Positions 30,701 through 38,583 of a stretch of 64,000 bases of DNA are shown in pieces. The stretch lies in contig NC_081136.1 in assembly GCF_958295425.1 (NCBI RefSeq), forward strand, positions 20,466,890-20,530,889, in the 5' to 3' direction. A model generated the notes under the pieces. That model worked only from the letters and a program-made list of their open reading frames with translations, ran no database searches and was not told the DNA's origin. Position 1 is the stretch's first letter. Every line of letters starts with the position of its first letter. A program made the translations under genes and the position numbers. This DNA comes from Solea solea (taxonomy: Eukaryota > Chordata > Actinopteri > Pleuronectiformes > Soleidae).

Positions 30701-33700
30701 TTTCACACATGGATTGGCCACCACAGAGTCCAGACCCCATTGAGAATCTTTGGGATGTGCTGGAAAAGGCTTTGTGCAGTGCTCTGACTCTCCCATCATC
30801 AATACAAGATCTTGGTGAAAAATTAATGCAACACTGGGCGGAAATAAATCTTGTGACATTGCAGAAGCTTATTGAAACAATGCCTATGTTTAAAGTTAAA
30901 GGCGGTCCAACCAAATATTAGAGTGTGACCCTTTTTTTTTTTTTTTTAGGTATGTTAAAAAACAGAAAATGGAGTGTGACATTTTTTTGTGTATTAACAG
31001 TCAAGTGCTGTATTTATAAATAAAAGGTTAATGTTACTGTTGAAATCATGCTGTGAATTTACAGCAATTGTTTACAGGGCAGGTTTTACAGTATGTTAAA
31101 CATTAAAAATTTATACAAATACACAATAGGATAAAGTGCATGTCGAATGCACAAATACACAGTAATCAACGCTGATTTGCTGACATCGTGCCAAGAGGCT
31201 GTGGAACCAGTCTGTGCGCCAACAAGGGAGCGCTAAGTCTAAACCACGGCTCATACCCATCTATTGAACCAATCACACTTCAACACATAGAGATATAGAC
31301 TATAATAGATCTTAATTCTCCATATCACATGCTCTTCTGAGCTGCACCGCCACTGAGCCCACAGCTGGGTTTTGTACCAACAATAAACCTTGTAACTATA
31401 CAGAACTTTCCTCTCATATCTCAAAACATGAAATCGACACGGCCCCAAGTGAAAATGTTCCTCTTATTTTCACTGCATTACTGATATTTACTTTAATAAA
31501 TGCAGAAATTCAATGTTGCCGTTTTAAATTTAGAGTCAAAATAAAATACATCTGTTAAAACAAACAACCAACTGGATTATTTATCAGAAAAACATTTACT
31601 TGTCTGTCTGCCCATATTTTGGCAAAGTAAAAACAAATAAAATATAATAAATTACATCTGTGTTGGCAATGTTAACAGCTGCTGCTACTACTTGTTCGCA
31701 CAAAAAAAACATAAATTCCTTTGGAATGCATTTGTATCAGAATCTATATTAGTTTCGGCAAAGGTATAACAGAATCGGACCAGAACAAAAAAAAGGGGCA
31801 TCACTACATGGCACCTCTGCACTTAACTATTAATCATCCATTCACCCACTGAAGGAATTAGCCATCAGGGTCAACCTGAGGTTCATTGTCTTTTCCAAGG
31901 ACATGTCCAAATGCAGACTGCAGGCTCAAACCAATGACATGCTCTAGCTCCTGATCCACAGCCTCCCCATTCACTGAAGGGAATGTATTATCTTGAGAAA
32001 CAACGAAACCCTGATGTAAAAATATCATAATGTTGCCAATAAGAATGCAGTTGTTCTACATAATAATATACTGTATATACTGTATAACATACTGTATATA
32101 GAGAGACTAGCATGCTAGTCTCTCTAAATATAGCATGCTGCTTTCGTGCTGACTGATAGTCTGTGCGCAGACAGATGGCCCAAGCCAGAGCAGAGCTTTA
32201 GCTGCACAAATCCTTTTGTGTCATGCTGCTGTCTGAGGGAGGACACGCTTTGTCCGGCACAGCTCCACTCTTATTTACCATGACACTGAACAGTTCCCAG
32301 CAGAAGCAACAGAGCTCTTACACCACAGTGCAGGACAAAGAAAGACTGGACTGGAGCAGTAAGTTCCCCAAAAGATCCACACAATTTGATCAAGTCAAGT
32401 GTAGCACAGTGCATAGTCCATGCACCATGCAAATGTAATGACAGACCATACTCTCACATTTCAATTTCATGTCTGAAAGAACCACAGGGCCAACATTTCC
32501 ATCATCTGAAATTGTACCATTCTAGCGACCACACCAAGCAGCTTAAATAACAGTGTGGTGTACTAATGTCCACAGCTGAGTGTTTTTTTGACATAAAATG
32601 TGTAGGGCATGAATGACTTCTTGAAAACAACTTATCTGTCAGTAAAGTCCAAGTCGAGTCAACAAGTCGAGTCAACAAGTCGTTTGATGACGTCATCACA
32701 TTCACACCGCTGTATAACAATGAGCAACTTTTATAAATTCTCTGTGACATTAACAGTCAACTTGTACAATACAGTGCACTTTCAAAAAACAAGAATCAAC
32801 ATGCATCTTAATGACATTTAAATAAAACTAAACATTTAATAGGCTCATTTTTATCCTATGAATTTTTAATTCCAACAACACAGAGAGCAACTTAGACAGT
32901 GTGGGTATTAGGGTGTATTCACATCTAATAGTTTGATTTGTTGGTCTGCACCTGATAAAACATTTTCAGCTGGTTACGTTCACAAATGCAAATTTCAAAC
33001 ACAGTGTTTCCCCTACCATTATATTTGTCCCCGACAAAACTCATTTGAAAGTCAAGTTAATTAGATTTTCTGTACAGAGCCAGATCACAGCATAAGTAAT
33101 TTAAGGTTACCGTTCCTATACAACAGGTCACCATGCCTCTGTCTCTCCTCCAGGCATGGTGGCAAGGTTTAAAGTATTAGTTTGCCAATCTTGGGTGATG
33201 CAATGGCAAGACACTGCTAGATGTGCTATAATCCTTCCCCGTCAGCCATGGAAAGTGGCTAAGTGGATGTAATTTCTAAATGATAACGATTCTTCTGCAT
33301 TTTATTTCATGAGCTGCAGCGCAAATAAACAATCCTGTTTTCCACTCTCAACAGATGAAGCGCCTTTATGTCACGTGATTGAGTTGAGGTGGAAGCTTGT
33401 CTGCAGTTGAGAGTTTACAAGCAGCGGCGCTGGGTGAGTGCGGCATAGAACATAGGAAAAAGTGTGTGCTAAGGAGAAATAAATACAAAATGGATGATGA
33501 TGATGAAAACCCAGGTGGTAGTGACGAGAATGACACAACCACCCGACTCGCTTGTGCCGAAAATTGATTTGCATTCGGCTTGCCGTTAACAATCGCAAGC
33601 TTTCAGCAGTGCTGTCGCTAAATACACCAGACTCTTTGTTAAATTATGAAATTTTAGACATTTCCTTGCTAAATGTTGGAGATTAACCCACATTTTCAGG

Positions 33701-36700
33701 ATTGTTAAGTATTTTTAACCAATCAACAGTTCGGCATTGTTCAGTTTGATCCTTGTGCCTCTTCCTGTGACAGCAATCAGTGCACAGTAGTCTGCAAGGC
33801 CGTATTGTCAAATTTAAATAATGAATTAATAATATGAAACTGTAAGTCATGTAGCACTGTGTTGCTGTGAAGGTCCAGCAATCTGTTGTTAAGGCTACTA
33901 AATCTGCACTGCTCTGACCTCCAATAACTTTTTCCTTGACATTATCACACAACTTTGTAGTAAGATGCAACCTGATTGGCATTTCCTAGCGTGGTTCCAG
34001 TACGCTAATTAAATGCATAAATCCAGCTAAATGCATAAATTCCACCACTAAATAAGGCTGCATGCCTGATGCTACAAATACGCATATAGTGCTAGTTATC
34101 ACTTTAGCGCAAATTGAATTTTGAGGATGTTTTGCTCCAAATAAGGACGGAGGGGTTGCCTGTGTTAACCGAGTTGTTTTCGTAGTTACCTCTACGTACT
34201 TATCACGCATTCAGAGATGTCCGGTTCTATGCTACACGCGCATAACATAGCTTGCAGTAAATACAGTTAGGGCCTGACCACACAAAAACGGATTAAGGTG
34301 AATACGCATACTTTTTATTTTTTGAAAATGCCTCCCAGAGTGGGAAAATCTCAAAACACAGACCCTGTGTTTCCGTGTAGACAGAGAATACGCTACTTTA
34401 GGAAAACGATGACGTCATATTCCCAGCTCTCTCTTGCGGTGTCATTCATTGTCTTGTGTTTGGAGATTGTTTGACAGTTTTACCAACTACTGTCAATGAA
34501 AAGTAACTAAGGTCTAGGGCTGTAAAGTCCCAGTCGACTGGTCGATTTATGAGTCGATACGTTCTTCGACTCAGATTCTGTTAGCCGACTTTCTTAATTG
34601 TTAATTAAGATGTTGTGTTAATTTCATACAGTCTTTGATTTCATCTGCAGGAATGTACCAAGTGTCTTCAGAGAACACCCCCATTGTTTTCAGTATTTTG
34701 GATAAGCCCAACCCACAAGAGGCAGATAGATTAAAGTACGTTGGTGGTTTTATTTAATTTTGAGCATTTCATTTTAGGCTACAGTCAGTCCTCCTCTAAG
34801 ATCCTTGTCAAAGACATCGGCAGTGCAGCATTTTACAAAAATAGATGGCGATAAAAAGGTCCAATGCAAAGTTTGCCAACAACAGTTTGTATCTCACAGC
34901 ACGACTACAAACATGGCAAATCATATAAAAACGGTAAGCTAAATTGTGTTGCATGTTGCCCATGCGTTTTGAGTATGTGAACTTATCAGAATTGTTATAT
35001 TTTAATGTTTTAGTCTAATAATCGTTGATTCAACATATAACTGCAGGCGCACTCGCCCGCAACAACGGCAGCAGTCTATTTGTGTCTAAGCCGCGAAGCT
35101 GAGCTCTGTGTGAGGACATGCACAGAGACAAATAATCTAAATATTCCTCAACAGTTGATATCACACTGATAAAAGAAAAGAAAAGACACTAGATATCACA
35201 AGAACACGTCCTGTCTTTACAGATTTCACACACACAGGAGAGAAAAAAAAGTGTTGAATTGTAAAATAAAGAGAGGAGAAAACAAAATGCATTTGAATTT
35301 CCTTCTCGTAACATATTTAGGGTTATGACAAAAGTTAGTAGATTTGTCCCTAGTCGCTTTTTATCTTTGGCGTGGCATGTGAGGGACAGCATCTGTGCAA
35401 GGGGAAGGGGCTGACTGTGAGCTGTGGCATAACAGTGTTTTGCTAGTTTTATGCCAGTGGTGCCAGCAAGGGGCACACACAGGTCAGGCAAGTAGTGATA
35501 TACAGTATGTGTCAGTATCATGTACAACCACACAAAAGAAAACACAAAAACAAATACCTGAACTATGACTTAATGTTTTTAACCTCCAGCAGAAAGACTG
35601 CACTGAACAGGGGCCACTTCTCCAGCTGAGACAGAAGCTGGAAAGTGGAATATATTACTGTTTAATTATGAGAAGCACTGACTTCATATCTTCCTCCATA
35701 ACTGACATGCCAAACATATCCCACCCCATATTAGTGCTTTGTCCCACACACTTATCAATTGCACAATGCTGCAGAGACAAATGCATGTGGTGTTAGAATG
35801 TAGGGAATATTTTAGGCTCTGTAAAAAGGCCAGGGTGTATTTATACCACTGGCGCTCATTGGCATCATATGCAGAGGATGTCTGGACTCACAAAGTGGCT
35901 ATTTATGGGAGGGATTTAAGTAGCTAATTAGCATTCCAGTCTGGACTAAAGAGCTGAGGATTTGTAATCAGCTCACTTTTTATTAGTAACGCATGATAGT
36001 GGGTAGTTAAATAGTAAATGGTCTGTATAAGGGATGCAACAATATTCAGTATTTTACCGAACTGTTCGATGCGTCCCGTTCGCTTCAATACACAACGTCA
36101 AACAACGGTATTTCGGTACGTTTTGGCCCGTCACAAAACTTTATCAAAACTTTGTACAGCCGCACATGCTGTGTGCTTAGATCAACTCAGGAGCAGAGAC
36201 ATGAGAGCAGTGCTACGCTGTTCAGGCTCAGTGCCACGTTCTGCTCATGCCGCCTTCAGAGCAGTGCAGAAACAATGGCGTTTAAATCCGCTGTGTGGGA
36301 TCATTTTGGTTTCAGTGATTCAGTGTAGACTACAATGAGAAATGGATGGACCGCATGTGGGGCCCAAATGCACAGATTTCCCACTGCTACCTGTCCATGC
36401 AGCCATACCGCGGAGCGACCGCACAGAGAAGCCCTCTGTGCTGATTGTTACACACAGACGCTCCAACACACACACACACACATTCACATACGAGGACGTT
36501 GGCAACCTTGTCATCTTCACATTTGATTTCTATTTGTAGTGTTTGATTATATCTGTGCTTTTAATTATTTTTACAACGCAATATTGCCTTTGCTAGTCTG
36601 AGTAGTTTCATATCAAGATATCCATAGAAACCGTACCGTTGCCCAAAAACTGTGACACATACCGAACCGTGGGAAAACTTTACCATTGCATCCCTAGTCT

Positions 36701-38583
36701 ATATTTATATAACACTCTTGATGACCACTCAAAGCTGCTTTACACTACCGTTTTGCCATTCATCCATCACTTTTATATAGTGCATTTTCTATCACTCATC
36801 ATACTAAAATTTAAGTGAATAGATAGGCATTATAGATTGACCATTGCGATACCTGATCTGGCTATTTTGTCAACATTGTGGCCGATATTCGATATTAATA
36901 TCAGACCACTGCAGCCCTAAATACCACCCACATAAACATGTACTCAAAAATGCTAATGAACTGTGTCACTGTAATGTCCTTAACATATTTTCAGAAGAGC
37001 TATGAAAACCAAAACTGATCAATCACAGCTAACGTCCGACACACACACATTCTCGAATTTATTTGTATTTTAAGACTTCTATTGACGTCCATTAATTTGG
37101 ACAGGCTTACCAAGGCCTTAAGGACTTAACCATAACCAGTTAATGCTTATCCCTAATTTAACCCTAAACTTAACATGTTCCTCCAGCTTTTGGTCTCCAT
37201 TAGGACTACTGGTGCTGACTGGTTTATACCAGAAAATGTCCTAAATAGGTAACAAATACAAGAACTTGCACGCACACACGCGCGCACACACACACACACA
37301 CTTCTCTGAACTTTGGCCAAGAGCCATTGACTGCTGTGATGTGATCAGCATGCTATTACTGCTGCAGTAATATAAACAGACATGAGTTCATGTGCTGCAT
37401 GACAGCACAGCTGTAACAGCAGGTGACTGCATGAAGCATCCTGGGAAAATTATAAACACAACAGCAGCAGTGCCTCCACCACAGAGATGCTTATGCTGCT
37501 GAGTGACAGCTCTCACCACATTTAACCACAGCTGCCTTTCATCAGCAAACACTCAGAACACTAAAGCAGCACAGGGACACTCAAGTGTTCAATCTGAGGC
37601 TAATGAAAGCAGGCAGAAACAACACTCAGTATTCCATAGGAGTCTGTGTTGTTAACTTCAGACAGGCATGCATCTGTTTTTTTTAAGCAAAAGCATACAG
37701 TATAGTCAGAAACAGTGAGTTGTGAGAGACAGAGAGAGCACAACAGGAAGCTACCATCTGATTAAAACATTTTAGAAATGTGGTGGTGATTTCTCACACA
37801 CGAAGCTCATTTGTCCCTCAAAAATATAAAAAACAAAACCTGTAGATATGAGGTACAGCTCAATTAACAGAACATTAAAAATAAAGTAGGGCTGCAACTA
37901 ATGATTTGTTTCACAAAATGTTGATATTTTCTCAATTTATCGATTTAATGTTGAAAAATGTTTCCCAAACATTGAATTGATGATGTTCTTAAATATCTCA
38001 CTTTGTCCTCAGATCCGTTTTAATTACTTATTTGTTATATGGAGACATATGGAGACTTTCTGCTACAAAGAATACTACATTAATAATTGACTGCTTGATT
38101 CGAAAATTCATTTAAAGAACATTGACATTTCTTCTTTTTTTCATAAAATAAAAAAAACGTCTAGGATTTTAGCATCTGGAGTGGGAATATGTTCAAATTT
38201 CTTGAAATAAATCTTTATAAATCAATGTAATGTATTTATTTTTCGATTGGGGGCAAAAACAAAACGGTCCTTGGACGTCTTCATCACGAATTACGTGAAA
38301 CAAGGTTGACATTTTCCACCATTTTATGGAATTAATAACTAATCAATAATTGGTAACACACACATCAAGGAGGACTCTTCAATTCGTTTCATGATGCACC
38401 TTATTTCTTAATATAATTGAATATATTTCTTGTGAAAACATGGTTTAACACAATGCAGTTAGACATGTGCGTACCTGTTAACTGATCCGGCTCCAGTCCA
38501 GTTTCTATGTCTATCCCGCAAACAACAAAGTAGTGAGCGAAGCGGCAAAGCGCCGCGCCGGACGCCGCGGAGCTGCCACTCAT
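1..38583 (-). CDS. dennd5b: dennd5b, DENN domain-containing protein 5B (5' part, eight coding exons)
   Basis: DENND5 proteins activate Rab GTPases (Rab6/Rab39 type) on Golgi and endosomal membranes through a DENN exchange module; that role is family knowledge. I joined eight exons on the minus strand: 38475-38583, 17880-17939, 15506-15615, 12474-13167, 7952-8139, 4597-5175, 2431-2662 and 763-910. All have GT donors and AG acceptors, and the phases agree throughout. They give 706 residues plus two bases, a little over half of a family protein of roughly 1270 residues. The uDENN, cDENN and dDENN segments are present; the RUN-PLAT-RUN half continues off the left edge. The DENND5B rather than 5A assignment rests on the stretch [14 protein letters not shown] and on a serine run followed by [10 protein letters not shown]. 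Introns carry many transposable elements but no coding exon is broken. Confidence 0.93.
763..910 (-). CDS. dennd5b: dennd5b coding exon 8 (after dDENN)
   Basis: It completes a split alanine codon, encodes residues 659-706, and ends with two bases of the next codon (phase 2). The translation [20 protein letters not shown] followed by [20 protein letters not shown] is the conserved DENND5 segment leading toward the first RUN domain. The acceptor is CCCCCTACAG and the donor AACAA|GTGAGT. It is the last exon inside the window; the rest of the gene lies beyond position 1. Confidence 0.94.
911..1799 (-). other. dennd5b intron 7, unannotated part
   Basis: This is AT-rich intronic sequence next to exon 8. 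I recognise no coding sequence. Positions 1068-1298 read open on the minus strand but resemble nothing known. Confidence 0.5.
1800..2420 (+). mobile_element. Truncated Tc1-like transposase fragment
   Basis: Read on the plus strand with several frame changes, this matches fish Tc1 transposase from the N-terminal helix-turn-helix (RNKVIDIY, then a [18 protein letters not shown] stretch) to the first catalytic region ([15 protein letters not shown]) and on to the [14 protein letters not shown] block. Stops and frameshifts are frequent, and the last third, including the second and third catalytic acids, is missing. No terminal inverted repeat is seen at either end. The right end stops within about a dozen bases of the dennd5b exon 7 donor. 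Confidence 0.85.
2431..2662 (-). CDS. dennd5b: dennd5b coding exon 7 (dDENN)
   Basis: It encodes residues 581-657 plus one base. It begins [20 protein letters not shown] and continues [20 protein letters not shown], the downstream DENN lobe and the most useful part for separating DENND5B from DENND5A. It ends [11 protein letters not shown] with a phase-1 donor, G|GTGAGC. Only about a dozen intronic bases lie between this donor and the broken end of a Tc1-like element on the opposite strand, so the intron start is nearly all transposon sequence. Confidence 0.94.
2738..2990 (+). repeat. tRNA-like SINE-type repeat fragment
   Basis: The segment GTGGTTAGCATTGTTGCCTC, then CACAGCAAGAAGATGCTGGG and a GGAGTTTGCATGTCCTCTCC stretch, is a very common fish interspersed repeat with tRNA-like promoter boxes. 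The copy is diverged and ends near an imperfect AATGACAACAACA tail. Confidence 0.65.
3005..3232 (-). repeat. LINE-tail-like repeat plus TA tract
   Basis: The start (ATTCAACTTTATTGTCATTA and the following bases to about 3130) looks like the 3' tail of a fish non-LTR element read on the minus strand. It is followed by A- and T-rich sequence ending in a short TA microsatellite (about 3200-3232). Confidence 0.45.
3233..4596 (-). other. dennd5b intron 6, unannotated part
   Basis: This is AT-rich intronic sequence with no gene, RNA or element that I can name. Confidence 0.5.
4597..5175 (-). CDS. dennd5b: dennd5b coding exon 6 (cDENN to dDENN linker)
   Basis: It encodes residues 388-580 in phase 0 at both ends. 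It begins [20 protein letters not shown] and ends with [20 protein letters not shown] and [10 protein letters not shown], both DENND5 hallmarks. The middle (roughly residues 427-510, including [19 protein letters not shown]) is divergent and low in complexity, matching the linker that also varies between DENND5A and DENND5B. The acceptor is CTCCTAG; the donor is AAG|GTAATG. Confidence 0.94.
5176..5722 (-). other. dennd5b intron 5, proximal part
   Basis: About 5215-5300 carries the TTTATTTATTCAAAACAGAG type of sequence found near fish retroelement tails, but too diverged to assign. The rest holds nothing recognisable. Confidence 0.4.
5723..7562. mobile_element. 1.84 kb foldback element with ~420-base inverted arms and TTAA ends
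   Basis: The left arm (about 5723-6150) and right arm (about 7135-7562) are inverted copies of each other at high identity, for example a CCAGGCACAAA block and its complement. Both outer ends carry TTAA next to a GTATAATATG-like terminus, as expected of a TTAA-targeting (piggyBac-type) insertion. The interior encodes no transposase, so the element is non-autonomous. It also contains a fragment beginning AGGGCTGTAATCAACC (6650) that resembles the hAT-like element near 34.5 kb, and a short tandem of TCTGTGCACAGAGCACA at about 6866-6912. Confidence 0.7.
7563..7951 (-). other. dennd5b intron 5, distal part
   Basis: This intronic spacer lies between the foldback element and exon 5. A short GGTAAGGTAGG-type stretch lies near 7790; nothing else is recognisable. 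Confidence 0.5.
7952..8139 (-). CDS. dennd5b: dennd5b coding exon 5 (central DENN lobe)
   Basis: It completes a split aspartate codon and encodes residues 326-387. The segment [20 protein letters not shown] followed by [20 protein letters not shown] is the most conserved part of the central DENN lobe, which contacts the Rab substrate. It ends SKLELPQE before GTACGT, in phase 0, and the acceptor is CTCAG. Every residue I can compare with vertebrate homologues is conserved, except for a few in the LQSTENTDP turn. Confidence 0.95.
8140..11400 (-). other. dennd5b intron 4, unannotated part
   Basis: This intronic sequence contains a CA microsatellite (about 10247-10274) and a GGGCTGCACCTAATGATTAT motif (about 9077) like the ends of fish hAT miniature elements. 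A repeat end lies at about 11046-11142, terminating in CATATCGCCCAGCACTAG; the same repeat end recurs at about 27515-27604. No coding sequence was recognised. Confidence 0.5.
11401..12130. mobile_element. Non-autonomous hAT-like element
   Basis: The ends are inverted repeats: AGGGTGACCAT on the left and ATGGCCACCCT on the right. Near 11620 the sequence starts like a hAT BED-finger protein (ATGCCGAAAAGACAGACC) but hits a stop at once. The flanking bases are similar but do not form a clean 8-base duplication. Confidence 0.6.
12140..12400 (+). repeat. Dispersed repeat, copy 1
   Basis: Two blocks, CTGATCCATCAACACTACAT and TTTTTCTCTGGGAACCCCTG followed by a GACCTCTTCA stretch, recur in the same order and orientation at 21960-22140. 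It lies in intron 4 just downstream of exon 4. The family is unknown. Confidence 0.6.
12474..13167 (-). CDS. dennd5b: dennd5b coding exon 4 (uDENN to cDENN)
   Basis: This is the largest exon in the window, 694 bases, encoding residues 94-324 plus one base of the next codon. It begins [12 protein letters not shown] and continues through [20 protein letters not shown] and [20 protein letters not shown], all DENND5 signatures. A low-complexity serine run (SSSSSSSSS, roughly residues 170-180) precedes [10 protein letters not shown], a loop expected to be disordered. It then gives [33 protein letters not shown] and [11 protein letters not shown]. The acceptor CTGCAG follows a pyrimidine-rich tract; the donor is CAGG|GTAAGT. 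Confidence 0.95.
13290..13425 (-). repeat. SINE-type repeat fragment
   Basis: On the minus strand this resembles the common fish block reading CTGTGATAGACTGCTGACCT then GTCTAGGATGTACCTGCCCA, part of a widespread interspersed repeat. It is diverged and truncated. Confidence 0.45.
13426..15505 (-). other. dennd5b intron 3, unannotated part
   Basis: This intronic sequence holds short CA (about 14331-14346), A and T runs. No gene or element was recognised. Confidence 0.5.
15506..15615 (-). CDS. dennd5b: dennd5b coding exon 3 (start of uDENN)
   Basis: It encodes the end of a split glycine codon plus residues 58-93, beginning [20 protein letters not shown] and ending FDQDAVNM, at the start of the upstream DENN lobe. 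It starts after CTCTAG and stops in phase 0 before GTAGGT. The reading is strongly conserved with vertebrate DENND5 proteins. The same frame runs on upstream of the acceptor as an open intronic extension that should not be included. Confidence 0.94.
15616..17879 (-). other. dennd5b intron 2
   Basis: This intronic sequence includes a stretch at about 15953-16030 beginning CAGGCCCGGAGTGGCAATAG, which looks like the end of a fish DNA element, though no partner end was found. The remainder has no recognisable gene. Confidence 0.45.
17880..17939 (-). CDS. dennd5b: dennd5b coding exon 2, 60-base symmetric mini-exon
   Basis: This exon is only 60 bases and begins and ends in phase 1, so it can be included or skipped without changing frame. 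Inclusion adds 20 residues (37-56), including [19 protein letters not shown], between DQLT and GEHFDQSPL. Mammalian DENND5B has a clearly related segment at the same place, which is why I call it real despite its size. The acceptor is CATAG with a weak pyrimidine tract; the donor is AGAG|GTAAAT. The weak acceptor fits alternative splicing, but that is inference. Confidence 0.85.
18394..18747. mobile_element. Small inverted-repeat element (MITE-like)
   Basis: The arms at about 18394-18475 and 18663-18747 are inverted copies over roughly 83 bases with few mismatches (shared TTATTGTAAGAGTCTG and TTGGTTCCCAGACTGGTGGG-type blocks). The spacer is about 190 bases. It could form a long hairpin. No coding capacity. 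Confidence 0.65.
18748..21959 (-). other. dennd5b intron 1, distal stretch
   Basis: A degenerate tandem of TTGCGGCC-type units lies at about 18790-18850. An A tract sits at about 21144-21160 and a CA microsatellite at about 21793-21812. No gene was recognised. Confidence 0.5.
21960..22140 (+). repeat. Dispersed repeat, copy 2
   Basis: This is the second copy of the repeat at 12140-12400, same orientation, with the CTGATCCATCCACACTACAC and TCTCTGGGAACCCCCTGGGA blocks separated by a slightly shorter spacer. Confidence 0.6.
22324..22615 (+). repeat. Direct duplication, left copy
   Basis: This block of about 290 bases starts GCCTTATCACCCAGAACAGA and ends TTCATCATATCCAGCTACC. It recurs in direct orientation at 23198-23478 with point changes and small indels. 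The two are about 870 bases apart. Confidence 0.75.
22965..23042. repeat. Alternating CG/TG microsatellite
   Basis: This is a run of alternating purine-pyrimidine steps: GTGTGCGCGCGCGTGCGCGC, then GTGCGTGCGTGC and a GT tract, ending in GGCAGGCAGGCAGGCA. It is well suited to left-handed DNA. It lies between the two direct copies at 22.3 and 23.2 kb. Confidence 0.85.
23198..23478 (+). repeat. Direct duplication, right copy
   Basis: This is the partner of 22324-22615, with the same GCCTTATCACCCAGAACAGA start and AAAGGCAAAATTGCATTTCA block. It has diverged by scattered substitutions and small deletions. Confidence 0.75.
23655..24715. mobile_element. Element with AT-rich (TAAA)-type inverted arms
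   Basis: The left arm (about 23660-23890) is built of AAATAAATACATAAAT-type units followed by TTACATTTATTTCAAC. The right arm (about 24520-24715) is its inverted counterpart. The interior of about 630 bases has higher GC and includes a TTGCCAACTCCTCAGTAAGG block. No transposase is recognisable, so the element appears non-autonomous. Confidence 0.6.
24716..25449 (-). other. dennd5b intron 1, unannotated
   Basis: This is AT-rich intronic sequence with no recognised gene or element. Confidence 0.5.
25450..26890 (+). mobile_element. L1/Tx1-like non-LTR retrotransposon, 5' part (ORF1 and endonuclease remnants)
   Basis: Positions 25450-25880 match the ORF1 RNA-binding protein: [20 protein letters not shown] followed by VDFVNNLLI and [11 protein letters not shown], then an [18 protein letters not shown] end. 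Positions about 26190-26330 match the ORF2 endonuclease ([20 protein letters not shown] and [16 protein letters not shown]). Stops and frameshifts interrupt both. The reverse transcriptase core is absent; the element resumes at 27605 after an unrelated insert. Confidence 0.8.
26891..27604. mobile_element. Probable miniature element nested in the L1/Tx1-like copy
   Basis: The L1 reading stops near 26890 and resumes near 27605. The insert ends in AGTCCATATCGCCCAGCCCT, the same terminus as the repeat end at 11046-11142. I could not find the matching left end, so the left boundary is approximate. Confidence 0.5.
27605..28185 (+). mobile_element. L1/Tx1-like ORF2, C-terminal part
   Basis: The plus strand reads [17 protein letters not shown], then [18 protein letters not shown] and [20 protein letters not shown], followed by [18 protein letters not shown]. 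These are the blocks that follow the reverse transcriptase in L1-group ORF2 proteins. Stops and frame changes show it is dead. It belongs with 25450-26890. Confidence 0.8.
28400..28760 (+). mobile_element. 3' end of a second non-LTR retrotransposon
   Basis: The plus strand reads a [24 protein letters not shown] stretch and then [16 protein letters not shown] followed by a stop, typical of the last residues of fish L2/jockey-like ORF2 proteins. The related but longer copy at 51.8-53.9 kb has the same ending. It is inserted directly downstream of the L1-like remnant. Confidence 0.75.
28761..30411 (-). other. dennd5b intron 1, unannotated
   Basis: This intronic sequence has a TTTATTTATTTA tract near 28810 and no recognisable gene. 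The C-rich block at 29200-29260 is of unknown origin. Confidence 0.5.
30412..30955 (+). mobile_element. Internally deleted Tc1-like transposon with transposase C terminus
   Basis: It begins with the Tc1-type terminus TACACTGCCTGGCCAAAAAA. Most of the transposase is deleted. Positions 30610-30921 encode the C-terminal part: [20 protein letters not shown], then [20 protein letters not shown] with the third catalytic acid (E of IENLWD), and it ends KVKGGPTKY before a stop. The right terminus is cut off in a T tract after GAGTGTGACCC. It cannot move by itself. Confidence 0.85.
30956..31864 (-). other. dennd5b intron 1, unannotated
   Basis: This is AT-rich intronic sequence; I see nothing in it that can be assigned. 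Confidence 0.5.
31865..31980 (-). repeat. tRNA-derived SINE fragment
   Basis: The blocks TTTTCCAAGGACATGTCCAA, ATGCAGACTGCAGG and CTCCTGATCCACAGCC match the common fish SINE with a tRNA-like head, lying on the minus strand. The copy is short and diverged. Confidence 0.6.
31981..34511 (-). other. dennd5b intron 1, unannotated
   Basis: A short tandem (AAGTCGAGTCAAC repeated) lies at about 32650-32680. No gene or further element was recognised. Confidence 0.5.
34512..34940 (+). mobile_element. hAT-like element fragment with BED zinc finger
   Basis: The left end reads CTAGGGCTGTAAAGTCCCAG, related to a fragment at 6650. Positions about 34812-34933 read [20 protein letters not shown], then [20 protein letters not shown]: a BED finger with a CxxC pair and a downstream histidine pair (the TNMANHIKT block is typical). 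An apparent GT boundary follows. No transposase catalytic domain is seen. Confidence 0.7.
34941..36029 (-). other. dennd5b intron 1, unannotated
   Basis: Positions 35060-35165 share diverged blocks with the interior of the element at 6780-6900. A TTTGTCCCTAGTCGCTTTTT stretch at 35342 resembles the interior of the element at 24.4 kb. No gene was recognised. Confidence 0.4.
36030..36695. mobile_element. Non-autonomous hAT-like element with BED-finger start
   Basis: The ends are inverted: AGGGATGCAACA on the left and CATTGCATCCCT on the right. Around 36273 the plus strand reads [17 protein letters not shown] and then a stop, the start of a BED-finger hAT protein. A CA tract lies at 36466-36482. 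The flanks show only imperfect duplication. Confidence 0.65.
36696..38474 (-). other. dennd5b intron 1, promoter-proximal part
   Basis: It holds a CG/CA microsatellite at about 37270-37300 and a hAT-type end TAGGGCTGCAACTAATGATT at 37889 with no clear partner. No gene was recognised. Confidence 0.5.
38475..38583 (-). CDS. dennd5b: dennd5b coding exon 1 (start codon)
   Basis: This exon encodes residues 1-36, beginning [19 protein letters not shown] and ending GLEPDQLT, followed by one base of the next codon (phase 1). The start is chosen because MSG followed by a small-residue stretch and then [12 protein letters not shown] is the typical DENND5 N terminus. The donor reads CAG|GTACGC. GC content and CpG density rise here compared with the flanking introns, as expected for a promoter-proximal first exon. 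It is separated from the next exon by about 20.5 kb. Confidence 0.93.

Noticed and set aside
35590..35643. Possible extra dennd5b exon in intron 1: a 54-base minus-strand stretch between CTTTCCAG and GTTAAA, symmetric in phase 1
   Set aside because: The donor is poor, the translation resembles nothing in DENND5 proteins, and such matches are expected by chance in a 20 kb intron.
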